64,000 nucleotides of DNA from Collybiopsis luxurians FD-317 M1 (Eukaryota > Basidiomycota > Agaricomycetes > Agaricales > Omphalotaceae), in NCBI GenBank assembly GCA_000827265.1, contig KN834763.1, positions 496,001 through 560,000 of the forward strand, read 5' to 3'. A program made the translations under genes and the position numbers. The notes under the pieces are model-generated. The model was not told the DNA's origin and searched no databases. It was given only the letters and a program-made list of their open reading frames with translations. Below are positions 32,939 to 48,000 of this stretch, piece after piece. Every line of letters starts with the position of its first letter. The first letter of the stretch is position 1.

Positions 32939-35592
32939 ATGTCGCACACGACATCCTTGCACATTGCTCATTTTAATGATGTATATCGCGTTGGACCTCA
33001 GAAACTTTCTTCGCGGTCCCCAGACACTATCGATGTCACCCAGTTTGCTGCGGAATTAAAGGATATTCGGAAGAGCTGGTCTGGAGATGGGTTGGTCTTG
33101 TTCTCGGGAGATGGTTCGTGTCGATATCTCTTCTATGAGTAACAAGATTAAGAGACTATAGTTTTCAGTCCATCGGTCGAGAGCTCCGTGACCAGAGGCT
33201 CACATATGGTCCGCCAATGACCCGTCTTAACTATGTGTCCTGTTAAACATCGGTATAGGTGCCCGTCATGAACTTTCTGGGGATAGATGTAGCGCTCACC
33301 GGGAATCATGACCTGGACTTCGGTGAGAATCGGCCTTCTTGCGCTAGAAGCCTTCTGACAAACCGAAGGATATCCTCACCTTACTGAACTGATCAAGGAC
33401 TGCACGTTCGTAAGTTTTCCGAGCTGATGCTAATGATCTAGCTGAATGTAACATATATCAGCCATGGCTCTTAAGTAACATCATTGACACCGAAACTTCT
33501 AAAGTACCTTCAGCTTTGAAAGAGTTTCATGTTCTCGAGCGAGCGGGAACACGTATTGGGGTAATCGGGCTTGTCGAAAAGTCTGTTTCTATTTCGCGAT
33601 TTGGCGCTGGAGAAATGCAAAACACTCATGTCTCCGGATATGTAGGGAATGGATCACCACGGTTGCCGCGTGGCCTCGCAATTTTGTGTACAAGGACATG
33701 AAGGAAACTGGGATTGAGCTTTCAAAGCATCTGCGGGATCCACATGGTGAAAAATGTGATATCATAATCGCCTTGACCCATTGCAGGTATGATATGTATC
33801 CCTTGCACGCAGAACGTCCTACTGACTGACCCTTTAGGGTTCCCAATGTACGAGGCATTGGTCTTTTCTGCTTTTGTGAGGGCTTATCGGTATAAGTAGG
33901 ACGTGGCCTTAGCCAAGGATCTGTTTGCCCTCTCACCCTCGGCTCAGAAGGACCAGCCACTCGCATCGCTTCATGGGGTAGACATACTACTCGGAGGCCA
34001 CGACCACATTTACTTCATCAGCAAAGGGGTGACTTCGTGGGAGGGCTATGATATAAACCAACCATCGCTAGGTGCGGAGCGAGACTACGGCGACATCCTG
34101 GTCATTAAAAGTGGTACTGATTTTCGCGACCTGAGTGACTTTACTTTAACGCTCGAATCTACGCCCGGAGGAAGTGTAAGAAAAAAAGTAATCCAGGGGA
34201 TCACGGGTGAGTGTGATACCAGTTTGATGCTGAAGCTTCGAAATCACTTCAGCATATCTTGCGTAGGTCGGCGCATGAAAACTCTACCTGGTTCCAAATC
34301 GTCTGCAGAGTTGAAAGAGATGCTTAGAGATTTGCTCTCTTCGGTATCAAAATCACTCGAGGCACCCGTTTGCAAGTCGTTAGGCACTCTCGACCTAAGG
34401 TCGCACCTTATTCGAACCCAAGAAGTATGATTCTCTCGAATTTCACTCCTTCTCTCGTCATCTTTAGTCAGTCTGCCGCAGGAAACTGGTTTGCAGATAT
34501 CATTCGTCACGCATACGATGACTGCGAGACGCTTAAAGAAAACGGTGGTTCTGACGCAGTCCTCATCTGTGCCGGCACACTTCGAGGAGACTCTGAGTAT
34601 GGACCAGGTATCATAATAAGGTCGTTATGCCCATCAGCCTAGAAGACTAACCCGCACACAGGAAACATCAGCTTAGGGGACATCTTAGAGATCTTGCCAT
34701 TCGATGATCCTTTGGTCGTAATAGAATTAGATGGTAACGGAATATGGGATGCTATCGAATCCGGTCTTATAACTTGGCCTGCTCAAGAAGGGTAAGTAAT
34801 ACATCTCGTCACAGTCAGGCAACATGTCAATGATCTAGCATCGATTTAGACGCTTTCCAATCGTATCCGGTATGCGAGTCGCTTGGGATTCTCGCAAGAA
34901 GCCTGGCAGTCGAATTACCGGAATATGGCTTACAAAGGAGATTGCACCAAAGGACCAGAGCGGGTATTCCACTCCTCTGGTAGCTGACTCTGAACCCATC
35001 CTACGCGTCAAAGGTGGTAAGCAGTACAAGATTGTGACCAGGGAGTACATGGTGCAGGGCCACGACGGCTTCACCGCGCTTCAGGGACGAAGGTATCTAG
35101 TGGATGATGAAAGCGGGCAGCCAATGAGCACTATCGTAAGGAAATACCTGCTAGGTAAGTGTTTGAACCTCTTTCTCCTGACACCTTCGCTAGAATAGAT
35201 TCATGCCTGTTACAGGATCACAATACGTGAATAAGCTTGTACGCTCGGTCGAACATCCTTCCACAGAGGATCTTTGCGAAAACACGAAGAGGGCAATTCG
35301 TCGTGAAAAAGCCCACAGAGAGCACCATTCCAAGGGTCATCCTGAGATTGCGACGCAATGGAAGCACGCTGTGGATTTAGCCATGAAGTGGGTCCGATCG
35401 AGGGCTCATTATCAGGATCACCTCAGCGTTGCGGCGACAGAGAATATGAGTTCCGTAGATGCTCATGACGGGAAGTACATGAGGACCTCTTCGAAGTCAG
35501 AACCACCACCGAGGCAAATCATCAACGATTCAGACCTGTTAGTGGTGGATCCAAAGATTGACGACAGATTCCAAGACATAGGAAGGAAGTAG
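32939..35592 (+). CDS. 5'-nucleotidase / UDP-sugar hydrolase family metallophosphoesterase
   Basis: Starts MSHTTSLHIAHFNDVYRVGP at 32939. Metal-site motifs in order are: HFNDVY, LFSGDVFSPS (across an intron), LTGNHDLDFG, ALTHCRV and LLGGHDHIY, so both metals can be bound. The C-terminal 5'-nucleotidase domain follows with SAAGNWFADIIRHAY, an LICAGTLRGDS loop and TREYMVQGHDGF with the aromatic substrate stack expected for nucleotides. No signal peptide precedes the first motif, whereas classical UshA and 5'-nucleotidase enzymes are secreted. A basic C-terminal extension of about 130 residues (HPEIATQWKHAVDLAM and beyond) has no recognised domain. The likely reaction is hydrolysis of nucleoside monophosphates or nucleotide sugars in the cytosol, but the substrate is not shown. 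Confidence 0.85.
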
Positions 35593-36024
35593 TGGTTGCT
35601 TTCGTGCAAAAGTTGCATCATAATCGAGAATAGTAATTGGAATGTTAACAACATATACTAAGTAGAGGTATAGGGCACTTCCTGAGCATTTCAGAGTGGT
35701 GCACAATCTGATGCAGTAAATTAAGATCAGAAAATATTGGTCTAATAGTGTAGAGGTTAGCACATGGGATTTTGAGGTGATTATTGAATTCCCATAACCC
35801 AGGTTCGAGTCCTGGTTAGACCTTGTTCTTCGCTTGTGTAGATAGTAGTACAATAGTATTTCCCCAATGTTGTGGTTTTTTTAACACGTACTACTACACG
35901 GCCAATCGCGAATATTTCACAACTTAGGTTGTTAATAAAATAAACGTTTGCTAGTCACGCGTCACGGGCGTCACAGCTCTGCAAACGGCGCTTAACATCA
36001 GGTCCTTCAAGCTTCAAGCCCAGC
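35593..36024. other. intergenic with one tRNA gene
   Basis: Contains tRNA-Gln at 35739-35823. The rest is AT-rich with no ORF supported. T-runs (GGTTTTTTTAAC, about 35874-35885) lie about 50 bp past the tRNA. Confidence 0.5.
35739..35823 (+). tRNA. tRNA-Gln (anticodon TTG) with 13-nt intron
   Basis: Acceptor stem GGTCTAA pairs with TTAGACC. T-arm CCAGG-TTCGAGT-CCTGG is perfect. The anticodon stem TGGGA/TCCCA encloses loop TT-TTG-A plus a 13-nt intron inserted after position 37 and T38. D-arm sequence TAGTGTAGAGGTTAGCA is normal. The anticodon UUG reads CAA codons. Confidence 0.9.
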
Positions 36025-36962
36025 ATGTTCAGGGCTTCCCTGACCAAAAGTAGGAGCTATCATTTCCATTATTCGCTCTATATTCTTACGCGACTTGGAA
36101 TTTAGGCTCTCGGAGCGTCGCGTCTTCAGTATCATCACACTCTTTCTTCCATTCTTCCGCTGTGGCAGGACGCTCCAACTCAAAACCACTTACGCACAAA
36201 GCCAAGGCTGAAATCAAAGCCGAAAAATGGAGAAGAATCAATGCAAACCGTCCAGATCCAGTCTTTGGTACGCGCAAGGGCGAAGAACACAAATGGGACC
36301 AATGTTACTTGGCCAAGATCCTTGTTAACGAGGCCGAACTGGCTGGTCCTCCAACGATGACTCCCATAAATCTTCCTGTCGGAACGGTACATTTGCCTTC
36401 GCAAATGGGCTTCGGAGTCACGGATACGGACGCGGAGAAACTTTTCCGACAGCTTCCAGAGCTATCTGCGCAGAGCGGGGTATTGAATACGCACGGCGAC
36501 GGGGAAAGGTTTAGAAAACTGCTGGAGCAGACTACGGAGAGAGAGAGAATAAAGGCAAATACTTTTGCCAAGGTTGTTGATTTGAGGAACGCGAATGCGG
36601 ATGGGATTTCGTATGAAAACAAGCGAAGAATAATTGTGGCCTTTTCGCGCTCGGATAATGCGTTTGACCCTGGGCGTACGGAGGTTCAAGGTAAGATTCG
36701 TTTATTATCGAGCTCAAAAGATCCTGAAAACTCCTTTGCCTCGTGCTCAGCTGCCATTCTAACCTATCGAATCCGAAATCTGGGAAATCACTTGGTGAAA
36801 TTTCCTAGGGATTTAGGAAATCGCCTTGGTTTGAGAAAACTTGTGCACCACAGGGCAAAAATACTCAAATATCTCAAAAGGAAGAGCGTTGAGCGCTACG
36901 AAATCCTGCTTGAGCAGCTTGGGTTGGAACCAGAGAGTGTAGAAGGCGAGTTGATCGTGTAG
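36025..36962 (+). CDS. mitochondrial ribosomal protein uS15m
   Basis: Start at 36025 gives MFRASLTK, joined across a 63-nt intron (GTAGGA..TTTAG) to SSRSVASSVSSHSFFHSSAV, a Ser/Arg-rich presequence with an FHSS-like cleavage site. The mature part begins near GRSNSKPLTHKAKAEIKAEKW. A second intron near 36692-36752 precedes the S15 domain: LTYRIRNLGNHLVKFPRD, LGLRKLVHHRAKILKYLKR and YEILLEQLGL, with the conserved His-His-Arg-Lys of the rRNA-binding helix. The long N-terminal extension is typical of fungal mitochondrial uS15 (Mrps28). It is part of the small mitoribosomal subunit. An ORF starting at 36162 would miss the presequence. Confidence 0.92.
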
Positions 36963-37109
36963 AAGACAATCAATCTATTCCTAGCTTTGCTAGCATTCGC
37001 ACTAACGTGTTACATACACGGTGAAATTACTGTCATATAATATGCAATAGAAGTAATAAGGTGATAAAATACAACACATGCGTGGCTCATGAGAAGTCAT
37101 CTATTCATT

Positions 37110-40409
<3,300 letters not shown>

Positions 40410-40564
40410 GGTTTAAGGACAAGGTAGTAAATCGTCGTAGCGCCTGAAGCCGCGAAAATGAGTCAAGGTCATGTGGCTGTGACGTCGCCCGTGACACGAC
40501 GAGAGCAGTTTTGTTCGCAACTCTCACTTGCTCGTGAAGTGACCTGACACTCTCCAGCTTGAAG
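40410..40564. promoter_or_regulatory. shared divergent promoter XPB / nucleoporin
   Basis: 155 bp between start codons. Contains GTCACGGGCG-like GC-rich sequence and TGACGTC near 40480, which resembles a CRE/ATF half-site pair. Confidence 0.35.
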
Positions 40565-43500
40565 ATGATTCCAATGTCCAATTCGAGCAATTTAGACCGT
40601 CGTAGACACGCTCACTCTCAGCGACAAGGTCTAGTTCGCTCAAATTCATCTCTGCTGGGGAGCATCAAAAATTTTGTGGCCGCACCTTTTTCCCGGCTCT
40701 TTACCGGATCTGCTAACGAATTCGACGACCCCAATGACATATCTGGCAAACGCAGGCTAATTGTCAACACAGAGGTCGATAATAATGACATTGTCGAAGA
40801 CGGTCCAGCTCCTGCGAAACGGATGCGGGTCAGAAGTCCTGAACCGGAATCTCCCCCACGTTCTGCTGGCTATCTCGACCCTCCTGGCTCGGCATTTCAG
40901 CTCGGTAATCATAATAATTTATCAAATAACCCTCCCAGTCGTTCAGCTTCGATTTCCGTCCCTTCTACTGTACCAGACCCTTCCGCCTATAATGCTCGCT
41001 CTACTATCTCTCCCTTGCGAAACCATTTTTCTCGAAACATGTCTATAGACTCTATCCCTTCACATCAGCCACGGCCTCTTTCTCGCGATATCACTATGAA
41101 ATCTCTCTCCTCAATTCCCGGAGACCGAAGTGTCTCTATCAGGGCTGGTTCCAGAGATTCCTTACCGCCCCCTTTCCGCTTGCGCGATTCACTGACCCCG
41201 CAGCCGCACAAGTCGATGGTCCGACAGCCTAATCGGGACGTTTCTGAGCCGCCCCCGATGACTGCGCTTCATTCCAAACCAGTCTTTGTGCGGGGACCAA
41301 GTCAAGTTTTGGAAACGCCTCAACCGTCTCAATCAGTGGCAACATTAGGATCCCTTGTAGACTCACAACGTAGCGTACGTTTGTATCACGCCTGTTTTAT
41401 ATCTATTGTCTTATCAAATTTGGATAGTTGCGATCTCCCAGTCGGCAGCGCACTCTGTTATTTGGTCCTTCTCAGCCTCCAGGTGAGTATTTGTCGCTTT
41501 TTTGCCATTATGAAATTACTCATAGGCATCGCAGTGGATTCTCAAGCTGCTGCAGCGGAACGGACCTTGCACGAATTAGAGTTTTACAAAACTCCTCTAG
41601 TTCCCACTCGGATTCGGTCGAGGATGCCAAACAGCGTCGCTGCTTCGGCGTCATCGTCCAACATCACGGACATGTTTGCCAGGAAGCATTCTCTTATCCT
41701 GATGGGTGACCATGATCGACCTAGTCGGGGTAGTAAACGGGACAAGAAAAAGAAGGGGAAAGGCAAAGAAGGCAAAGAAAGTAACGAGACCAAGCCTTAT
41801 GCTGGCACTACAGGTATAAGGAAACGGCTGGCCAAAGCGAAAGATATCAACGAGAAATCTACATCTCAGGAAGCAACTGTTGTCGAAAAGGTAAATGACA
41901 GCCCTCCAACAGCGCGGGGAGATGCGTTACCAGAAATACCTGTTCCTCCTCCGAAGGAAAAAGACATTTTCAACGTCGTCCCATTCCCTTCAGCTTCTAC
42001 ACCTGCCCACCAGTCTTCATTGCGAGTAGGCAGAGCGGCTCGCTCTCACCTGAGTCGGCCAATCAAGAAATTCTCCGCCACATATGACGACGATGAAGAC
42101 AAAGTTACCGATGAGACTAAGAAGGATCTGGAAATGCTTGAAGAAGCTGCCAAGAAGGTTCCAGTCTTTGAAATTCCCGCTGGTTTTACCTTCGCGAAAG
42201 AAGTAGGTTACCTCTTTTCTCCGCGCTTTTTTTCTCATTTTCGATATTTTAGGTTCCTCCACCTCCCACAGAACCTATCCCTACGAGCGCGAACGAGCCT
42301 CCGATTTCAACGCTGCCCTTTTCCCTGACTAAACCAGCTGCTTCAGTTGAAGCCCCTTCGGTTCAGGCTCCGTCCTTTGCTGGACCTTTCCCTGATATCG
42401 CGTCGTCTGATGCACTTTCTACCCCGTCTCGGCCTACAGCGAGTGCGATCCCCCCATCTGTCTCCGCAGAGACTCCTGACACTGCCGGCAAAGTTCCTAA
42501 TTTCTTCGCGTCAAGCAAAGTTCTTGCTTCGCATTCTCCCTCGCCCACAGCTACGCCCCCAATGCCCACGTTGGTGGCTCCGTCCGTACCCTTGTTATCC
42601 GATGCAAGCTCTACGTTCTCGTTTGCACCAGACTTTGGGAGTGAAAAAGAAGTTTCTAAATCCACATTGTCTATTCCCTCGGCCTCTTCCAATGCCAGTC
42701 CGTCGTTCAGCTTCGACGGTCAATCTGTAGCACAACCGTCTTCGTCTGCCTCTATGCCACCAACAACAGAGGCAGTAGAAAACAGGAAAGATGAATCTCA
42801 ATCCTCTTCCTTCTCCTTTGGTACTAGTTCTGCAGCCCCCCAACCAGCACCATTCTCATTTGGTAAACCCTCAGAGGTTACCCAGCCGGTCCCCGCCGCT
42901 AGCTCGTCAACTTCCTTCTCCTTTGGTCCTTCGGCAGGTGCGGCAGATAGTGCCGCCAAATCATCGTTCTCTTTTGGGACACCTTCTTCGGGTTCAACCC
43001 CCTCGTCAAATCCCTTTAGTTCCACTCACGAAGGCGGCAAACCAACCGGCTCGATCCTTTTTGGTGCTTCTGTTGAAAGTTCGAAACCCATTGGATCATC
43101 GCTATTTGGTGAAACCTCTAGTACTGCCAAACCTGCCGGTTCATCCATGTTTAACTTTGGTCAGCCTTCAACTGGAGATGCATCTGAGAACGTTCCCAAG
43201 CCGCTATTCGGATCACACTCTAGCAAGACTGAAGGACTGAATCCTTCATTTGCAGATGGTAATGGCGGCAGTCTCAATAGTCCGTTCTCTTTTGCGCCAC
43301 CCACCCCCGGCACGCCCGATCCACCTAAGTCGCTTTTCGGCGCTCCTACTAGTGCAAGCGATAGTAACAAGCCGGCTGGATTCACGTTCGGCGGCTCTTC
43401 GTCTGCGCCCCCTACGTCCGCAGGATCTAGTTCGTTCTCATTTGGAAACCCAGTCGGCAACCTGACAAGCGCACCAACATCATTTTCATTCGGTGTCACC

Positions 43501-44292
43501 TCAGCACGCCCAGTCACTCCTCCGGCCCAAGACCAGGAAGTGAGAATGGAAGAGAGTCCCACGAGAGACATTCAGACTAAGCCTGTCGAACCACGTCCTT
43601 CTCTGAATGGTTTCAGTTTCAATTCTGCTCCGGCAACGTCAGCGACCTCGTTGTTCGGTCAGTCCAGTGCAGCTCCTGCTTCCACTGGTTTCACGTTTGG
43701 GCAATCAGCAGGTTCTTCCAATCCTTTTGGCACTATGAAAACGGACGATAAATCAGCGGAGTCAAAGCCTTTCGGGCTGGGTCCTCAAGCAGGTTCCTCG
43801 CCGTTTACGTTCGGCCGCACAGAAGAAAATGATCCTCCGCGACCGTCGACGACCGGATCATTTTCGTTTGGAGCTTCTTCCACGTCAAATACAGGGCCTG
43901 GCCCAACCTTCTCTTTTGGTGCCCCGTCGAATAACACGGCTTCGTCCAATCCATTCGGCGCAACATCGAGCAGCTCTACTCTCAATAACTCCTCGACTTT
44001 TGGACAGCCCGCACCGTCATTTTCGCTCGGAGCTACTTCTGCAGCGACTTCGGGTGGTGGTAATCCATTCGTATTTGGCTCCCAGCCTGCGTCTCCTGCT
44101 ACTCCAAGTGCCGGACTGCCGTCGTCTGGATTTGGTCCAGCTACTACCAATCCATTTGGCACGCAAGTATCATCCAATGCAGGATTTGGTTCTTCCGTTC
44201 CTTCAAGCGGCAGCAGCCTGTTCACCATTGGTGCTGCTCCCTCAGACTCAGGTCGGCAAATTAAAAAGTTACCGTCCAGGAAAAAACGGTGA
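40565..44292 (+). CDS. FxFG-repeat nucleoporin (Nup1/Nup124/Nup153-like)
   Basis: The ATG at 40565 is preferred; the frame is open from an upstream TTG. N-terminal 130 residues are basic and Ser-rich with a possible membrane-binding helix (LLGSIKNFVAAPFSRLF), a feature of Nup1 and Nup153. Short introns lie near 41375-41424 and 41481-41526, and another near 42202-42252. A middle Lys-rich region (RGSKRDKKKKGKGKEG) and a Pro/Ser-rich part follow. The last 550 residues hold more than thirty FSFG, FxFG, LFG and SNPFG repeats in a Ser/Thr/Pro/Ala background. It ends with a basic motif IKKLPSRKKR, where Nup1 and Nup153 bind importin. FG repeats form the permeability barrier and bind transport receptors at the nuclear basket. 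Confidence 0.85.
42800..44230 (+). repeat. FG-repeat coding region
   Basis: Dense imperfect repeats coding FSFG, LFG and NPFG within the nucleoporin. On the minus strand the same stretch is open in several frames because of the biased composition; these are shadows. Confidence 0.7.
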
Positions 44293-45096
44293 AGCAGTTA
44301 GATTGTGACTGCTTCTACCTTTAATTCAATATGTTCATCCTCTGTTGCGCTCCCTCTACCTTCTTCCTGGCGGGAGGAAAGGAGATTAAGATCTTTGTCT
44401 GGCTTAAGGCCAACTCTACACCCCAAACAATCTGGATCGCGTTGTATCGCCCACGCATTCAAATACAATATCATACATATGCTACAACTCCACTATTTTT
44501 ACGTTCGTCGTTTCTTACTATGTCTAACGACGCGTTTGCCTTTGCATTGTGGGTCTTATCAATTCCATTTTTCTTTTTTCCATTACTTTGGTTTTCAATT
44601 TGGAATTTTTCACTTTAGTGTTTTTCCTCATCCATCCCCCATCACTGTAGCGATTTAGGATCCTCGTCAATACCAGTAGGCTCAAGGCTTACCAAATCAC
44701 GCATGCACTCTTCTTGCATTTATCTTGCTAGCTATATGGCTCAAGGCCTGTTTTATATACGCTGTATGTATATGAATGATCGTCACACAAATTGAGATAA
44801 GATAGGTCGAAACGGCTACGGATACTACGTTGAGAATAGATTAATAAACAAGTTTAGCGAAGGATCATGTTTAACTCTAGTATCCAAGGGAGTTGGACTC
44901 CGTGCGGATGGGCAACGCGCAGTTTGAAAGGACCGTAACGAAAAGACGGGATGAACATGCTCAGTTCTCTTATCTTATCACTTGACTCAGAAAATGGAAA
45001 AAGATAAGATTAAAAGATCATGTTGGACATCCACAGGCGCTGACGTCTAACATTGTAACAACTTGCGGGACTACGACGAGGACGACGACGGTTGCA
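44293..45096. other. intergenic
   Basis: About 800 bp between the nucleoporin stop and the mannosidase start. Pyrimidine-rich, with short ORFs such as the one at 44331-44618 that are membrane-like by composition only. No supported gene. Confidence 0.4.
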
Positions 45097-48000
45097 ATGA
45101 TGAGCAGTCGCCATAATGGCTTTAGTACCACCGAATCTTACAAAGAGATCAACTTGTCTGGTGGCGCCAAGTGGATAAAAGGCCTCACGCAAAGCAGGCT
45201 TGGAACATTCCTCGGCGGCCACTTCTCTGACGTGAACCTCAGTTCTGCACTCTTTGTTCATAGACTGGACAATGATGAGCACGTAAAACTCGAAGTGTAA
45301 GCAATTTATATACCTTCGATAGTCCTTGCTCAGTCAAATATTAGGTGGAGTGCCCCAGGCCTAACTAAGCCAACCTTCAACGAGGCAATGAAGCAGAAGT
45401 TCAAACCAGCGAAGAAAGGGGATTCTTTTGGACCTTCCTGTAGGTCAAATTATCGTATTGCAAGGAATTAACATTCTAACATTCCCTGCAGGGGTAAGAC
45501 TTATCTTCGAAGCTTGATGTTGGCGCTTAGAATGAAACAGACAAACCATTGGTGGAAAGTTCATCTTAATATCCCAGCCTACTGGGCCCAATATGAACGC
45601 GTCCAATGTATGCAGCGCTTCCTCCTCCGTTGAACTAACTCAAATATTGGAAAACAGTTGAATTCGATCCAGGATGCGAGGCAATGATTTATGACATCGA
45701 CGGAACTCCTCTACAAGGTATCACCGGTGGATTTGGAGGAGATCGTCGGGTCGAATATATCATTCCTATGGAGGCGCGAACGAGAGGAACTCATGAATTC
45801 GTAATTGAGTCCAGCTGTAATGGAATGTTCGGAGTTCCTTGGTAAGGTTTTCCGCGAAGGTTTGAATGCTTTAAGATGCTTACCTTCGTATCTAGGAACG
45901 GAGATACAATTTCTCCTCCAGATGTATGCTCCGCCTGCCTTACTCACCATCTAGCCATTTGCTAATGTTTCCCCTGTAGATGAACAGATATTTTACCCTT
46001 GCTTCAGCAGATTTAGTAGTCCCCAATCAAGAGGCGTGGCACCTACTCTGGGATTTTACTACACTCCGCGAAATAGCAGACTCGGTGTCAGGCAATACGT
46101 CGTAATTATGAAGGAAATTGTATAGTCTGAGCCTCGAGCTGATGAATCGTTTCATATAGACTACAGAACAAGGCAATTATCGTGGCAAACGAGATCATGA
46201 ACACGTTTAGGAGCGGTGATTCTACAGATATTCGTCGTTGTCGTACATTAGCCGAGAGAGTTTTCGGCGAGCATTGGCAGGAAGAAGGAGAAAACGTCTA
46301 CAAGGACAATAAGCAAGCACAGATATGGGGCATTGGCCAGTACGTCTTCGCCTTGCCTTCCGAGAAACTAATGTAAGCGCTTATTATGTAGCTGTCATAT
46401 TGACACAGCCTGGCTTTGGCCCTACCGTGTTACACAACAGAAAGTTGCCAGGTCCTGGGCCACTCAAGGTCTGTTCTAATGCTTTCAGCACATTGTCGTT
46501 ATTGAGAACATTGAACAGTGGATCTCATGGAACGTTATGAAGGTATTTGGGCTATTCAGCTGTTTTACTTGAGTAAGGCCATATAACCCAAATTCACCCA
46601 GAACATCGGTTTGCCGCTTCCCAGGCTCAACAGTACAAATGGTTAAAGGAGCTGTACCCCTCTCTTTTTGATCGTATTAAGGAGAAAGTATTAGCTGGGA
46701 AGTTCCACCTTGTTGGAGGAAGTTGGGTTGAGAACGACAGTAACATGCCTAGTGGAGAAGCCCTTGTGAGGCAGTTTGTGCTCGGTCAACGATTCTTCAT
46801 GGAGAATTTTGGAGTCCGCTGCCAGACTTCCTGGCTACCTGATTCATTTGGCTTAACAGGCAGTTACCCTCAGTTAATGAGAGGAGCAGGAATGAAATAC
46901 TTTTTTACTCAGAAATTGAGCTGGTAAGTGCTCTATTCTTGTTCTCTAAAACTGCCTATAGATGCTCTTGTCATTCCAGGAACAATATGTGAGTGCTAGT
47001 CCTTCTCCGTCCTCTTGCTTGGAACTCAAATGCTTTCTAGCAATGTATTTCCCCACTCTACGTTCAATTGGATCGGGTTAGACTGTTCTTGCACTTATCA
47101 GAAAGGATGATATTAATCTGTACTGGGATACTAGAATCGATGGTACACAAGTGTTATGCCATATGACACCTGGTATGGTCGCATTCACCTTTAGCTACTT
47201 TTTGGAACTTATCGGGGAGGTGCAGTTGATACATATACTGCTCAAGCCACGGTAGGAGATGTTCAGAAGGGTATTACCAATCATAAGGTTCGTTTGCTCT
47301 TCGTGATATCGACCATTATTGAGCTTGCTACAGAATTTAGAGTCTTCTGACACTTCTCTCTTGGTATTCGGCAACGGCGACGGCGGAGGTGGGCCTCTGG
47401 CAAAGATGTTAGAGAATGTGAGGATTTCCTTTTTTGATGTAACTAATTGACTCACTGTATCCTCAGCTTCGTCGTATCAGAGCGACCAATAATCATTCTC
47501 GGGATTTGCCTCCAATCAACATGGGTCATTCGGTCGAAGAATTCTTTGATCATTTGGTGGAAACGACTGCTTCGGGCAAAAAGTTACCAAACTGGTTCGT
47601 GAGCCAGTTTTTGTTCTTCGTCATTCTTGACGGTGTTGAATAGGCACGGTGAATTATACCTGGAGGTGAGCACAAGGTGACGCGATGCACTACATCTCTT
47701 CTCAGATCTACCCAGTTTCATAGAGGAACATACACTTCGCATGGTACGGAGGGAACCGTTTCCTTCTGATTCCTAACATAATCATTTATCCTCAGGTTCC
47801 ATTAAGAAGGGAAACCGTCACTCGGAAATTCTACTGCGTGATATTGAGGTACATTTCCCAAACAGCCAAAGGATGTCTTTAAGGTACTCACTCCATATAT
47901 AGCACGTAGCTACTCTGGCATCAATTCTCAAATCCTCCGAATATACTTATCCTAAGGCAAAAATTGACGAATGCTGGGAAAAGGTTTTGCTCAATCAATG

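Noticed and set aside
40559..40564. Nucleoporin start at 40559
   Set aside because: It is a TTG; the ATG two codons downstream is the natural start.
42595..44228. Minus-strand ORFs across the nucleoporin repeats
   Set aside because: They arise from the biased composition of FG-repeat DNA and have no domain or start context.
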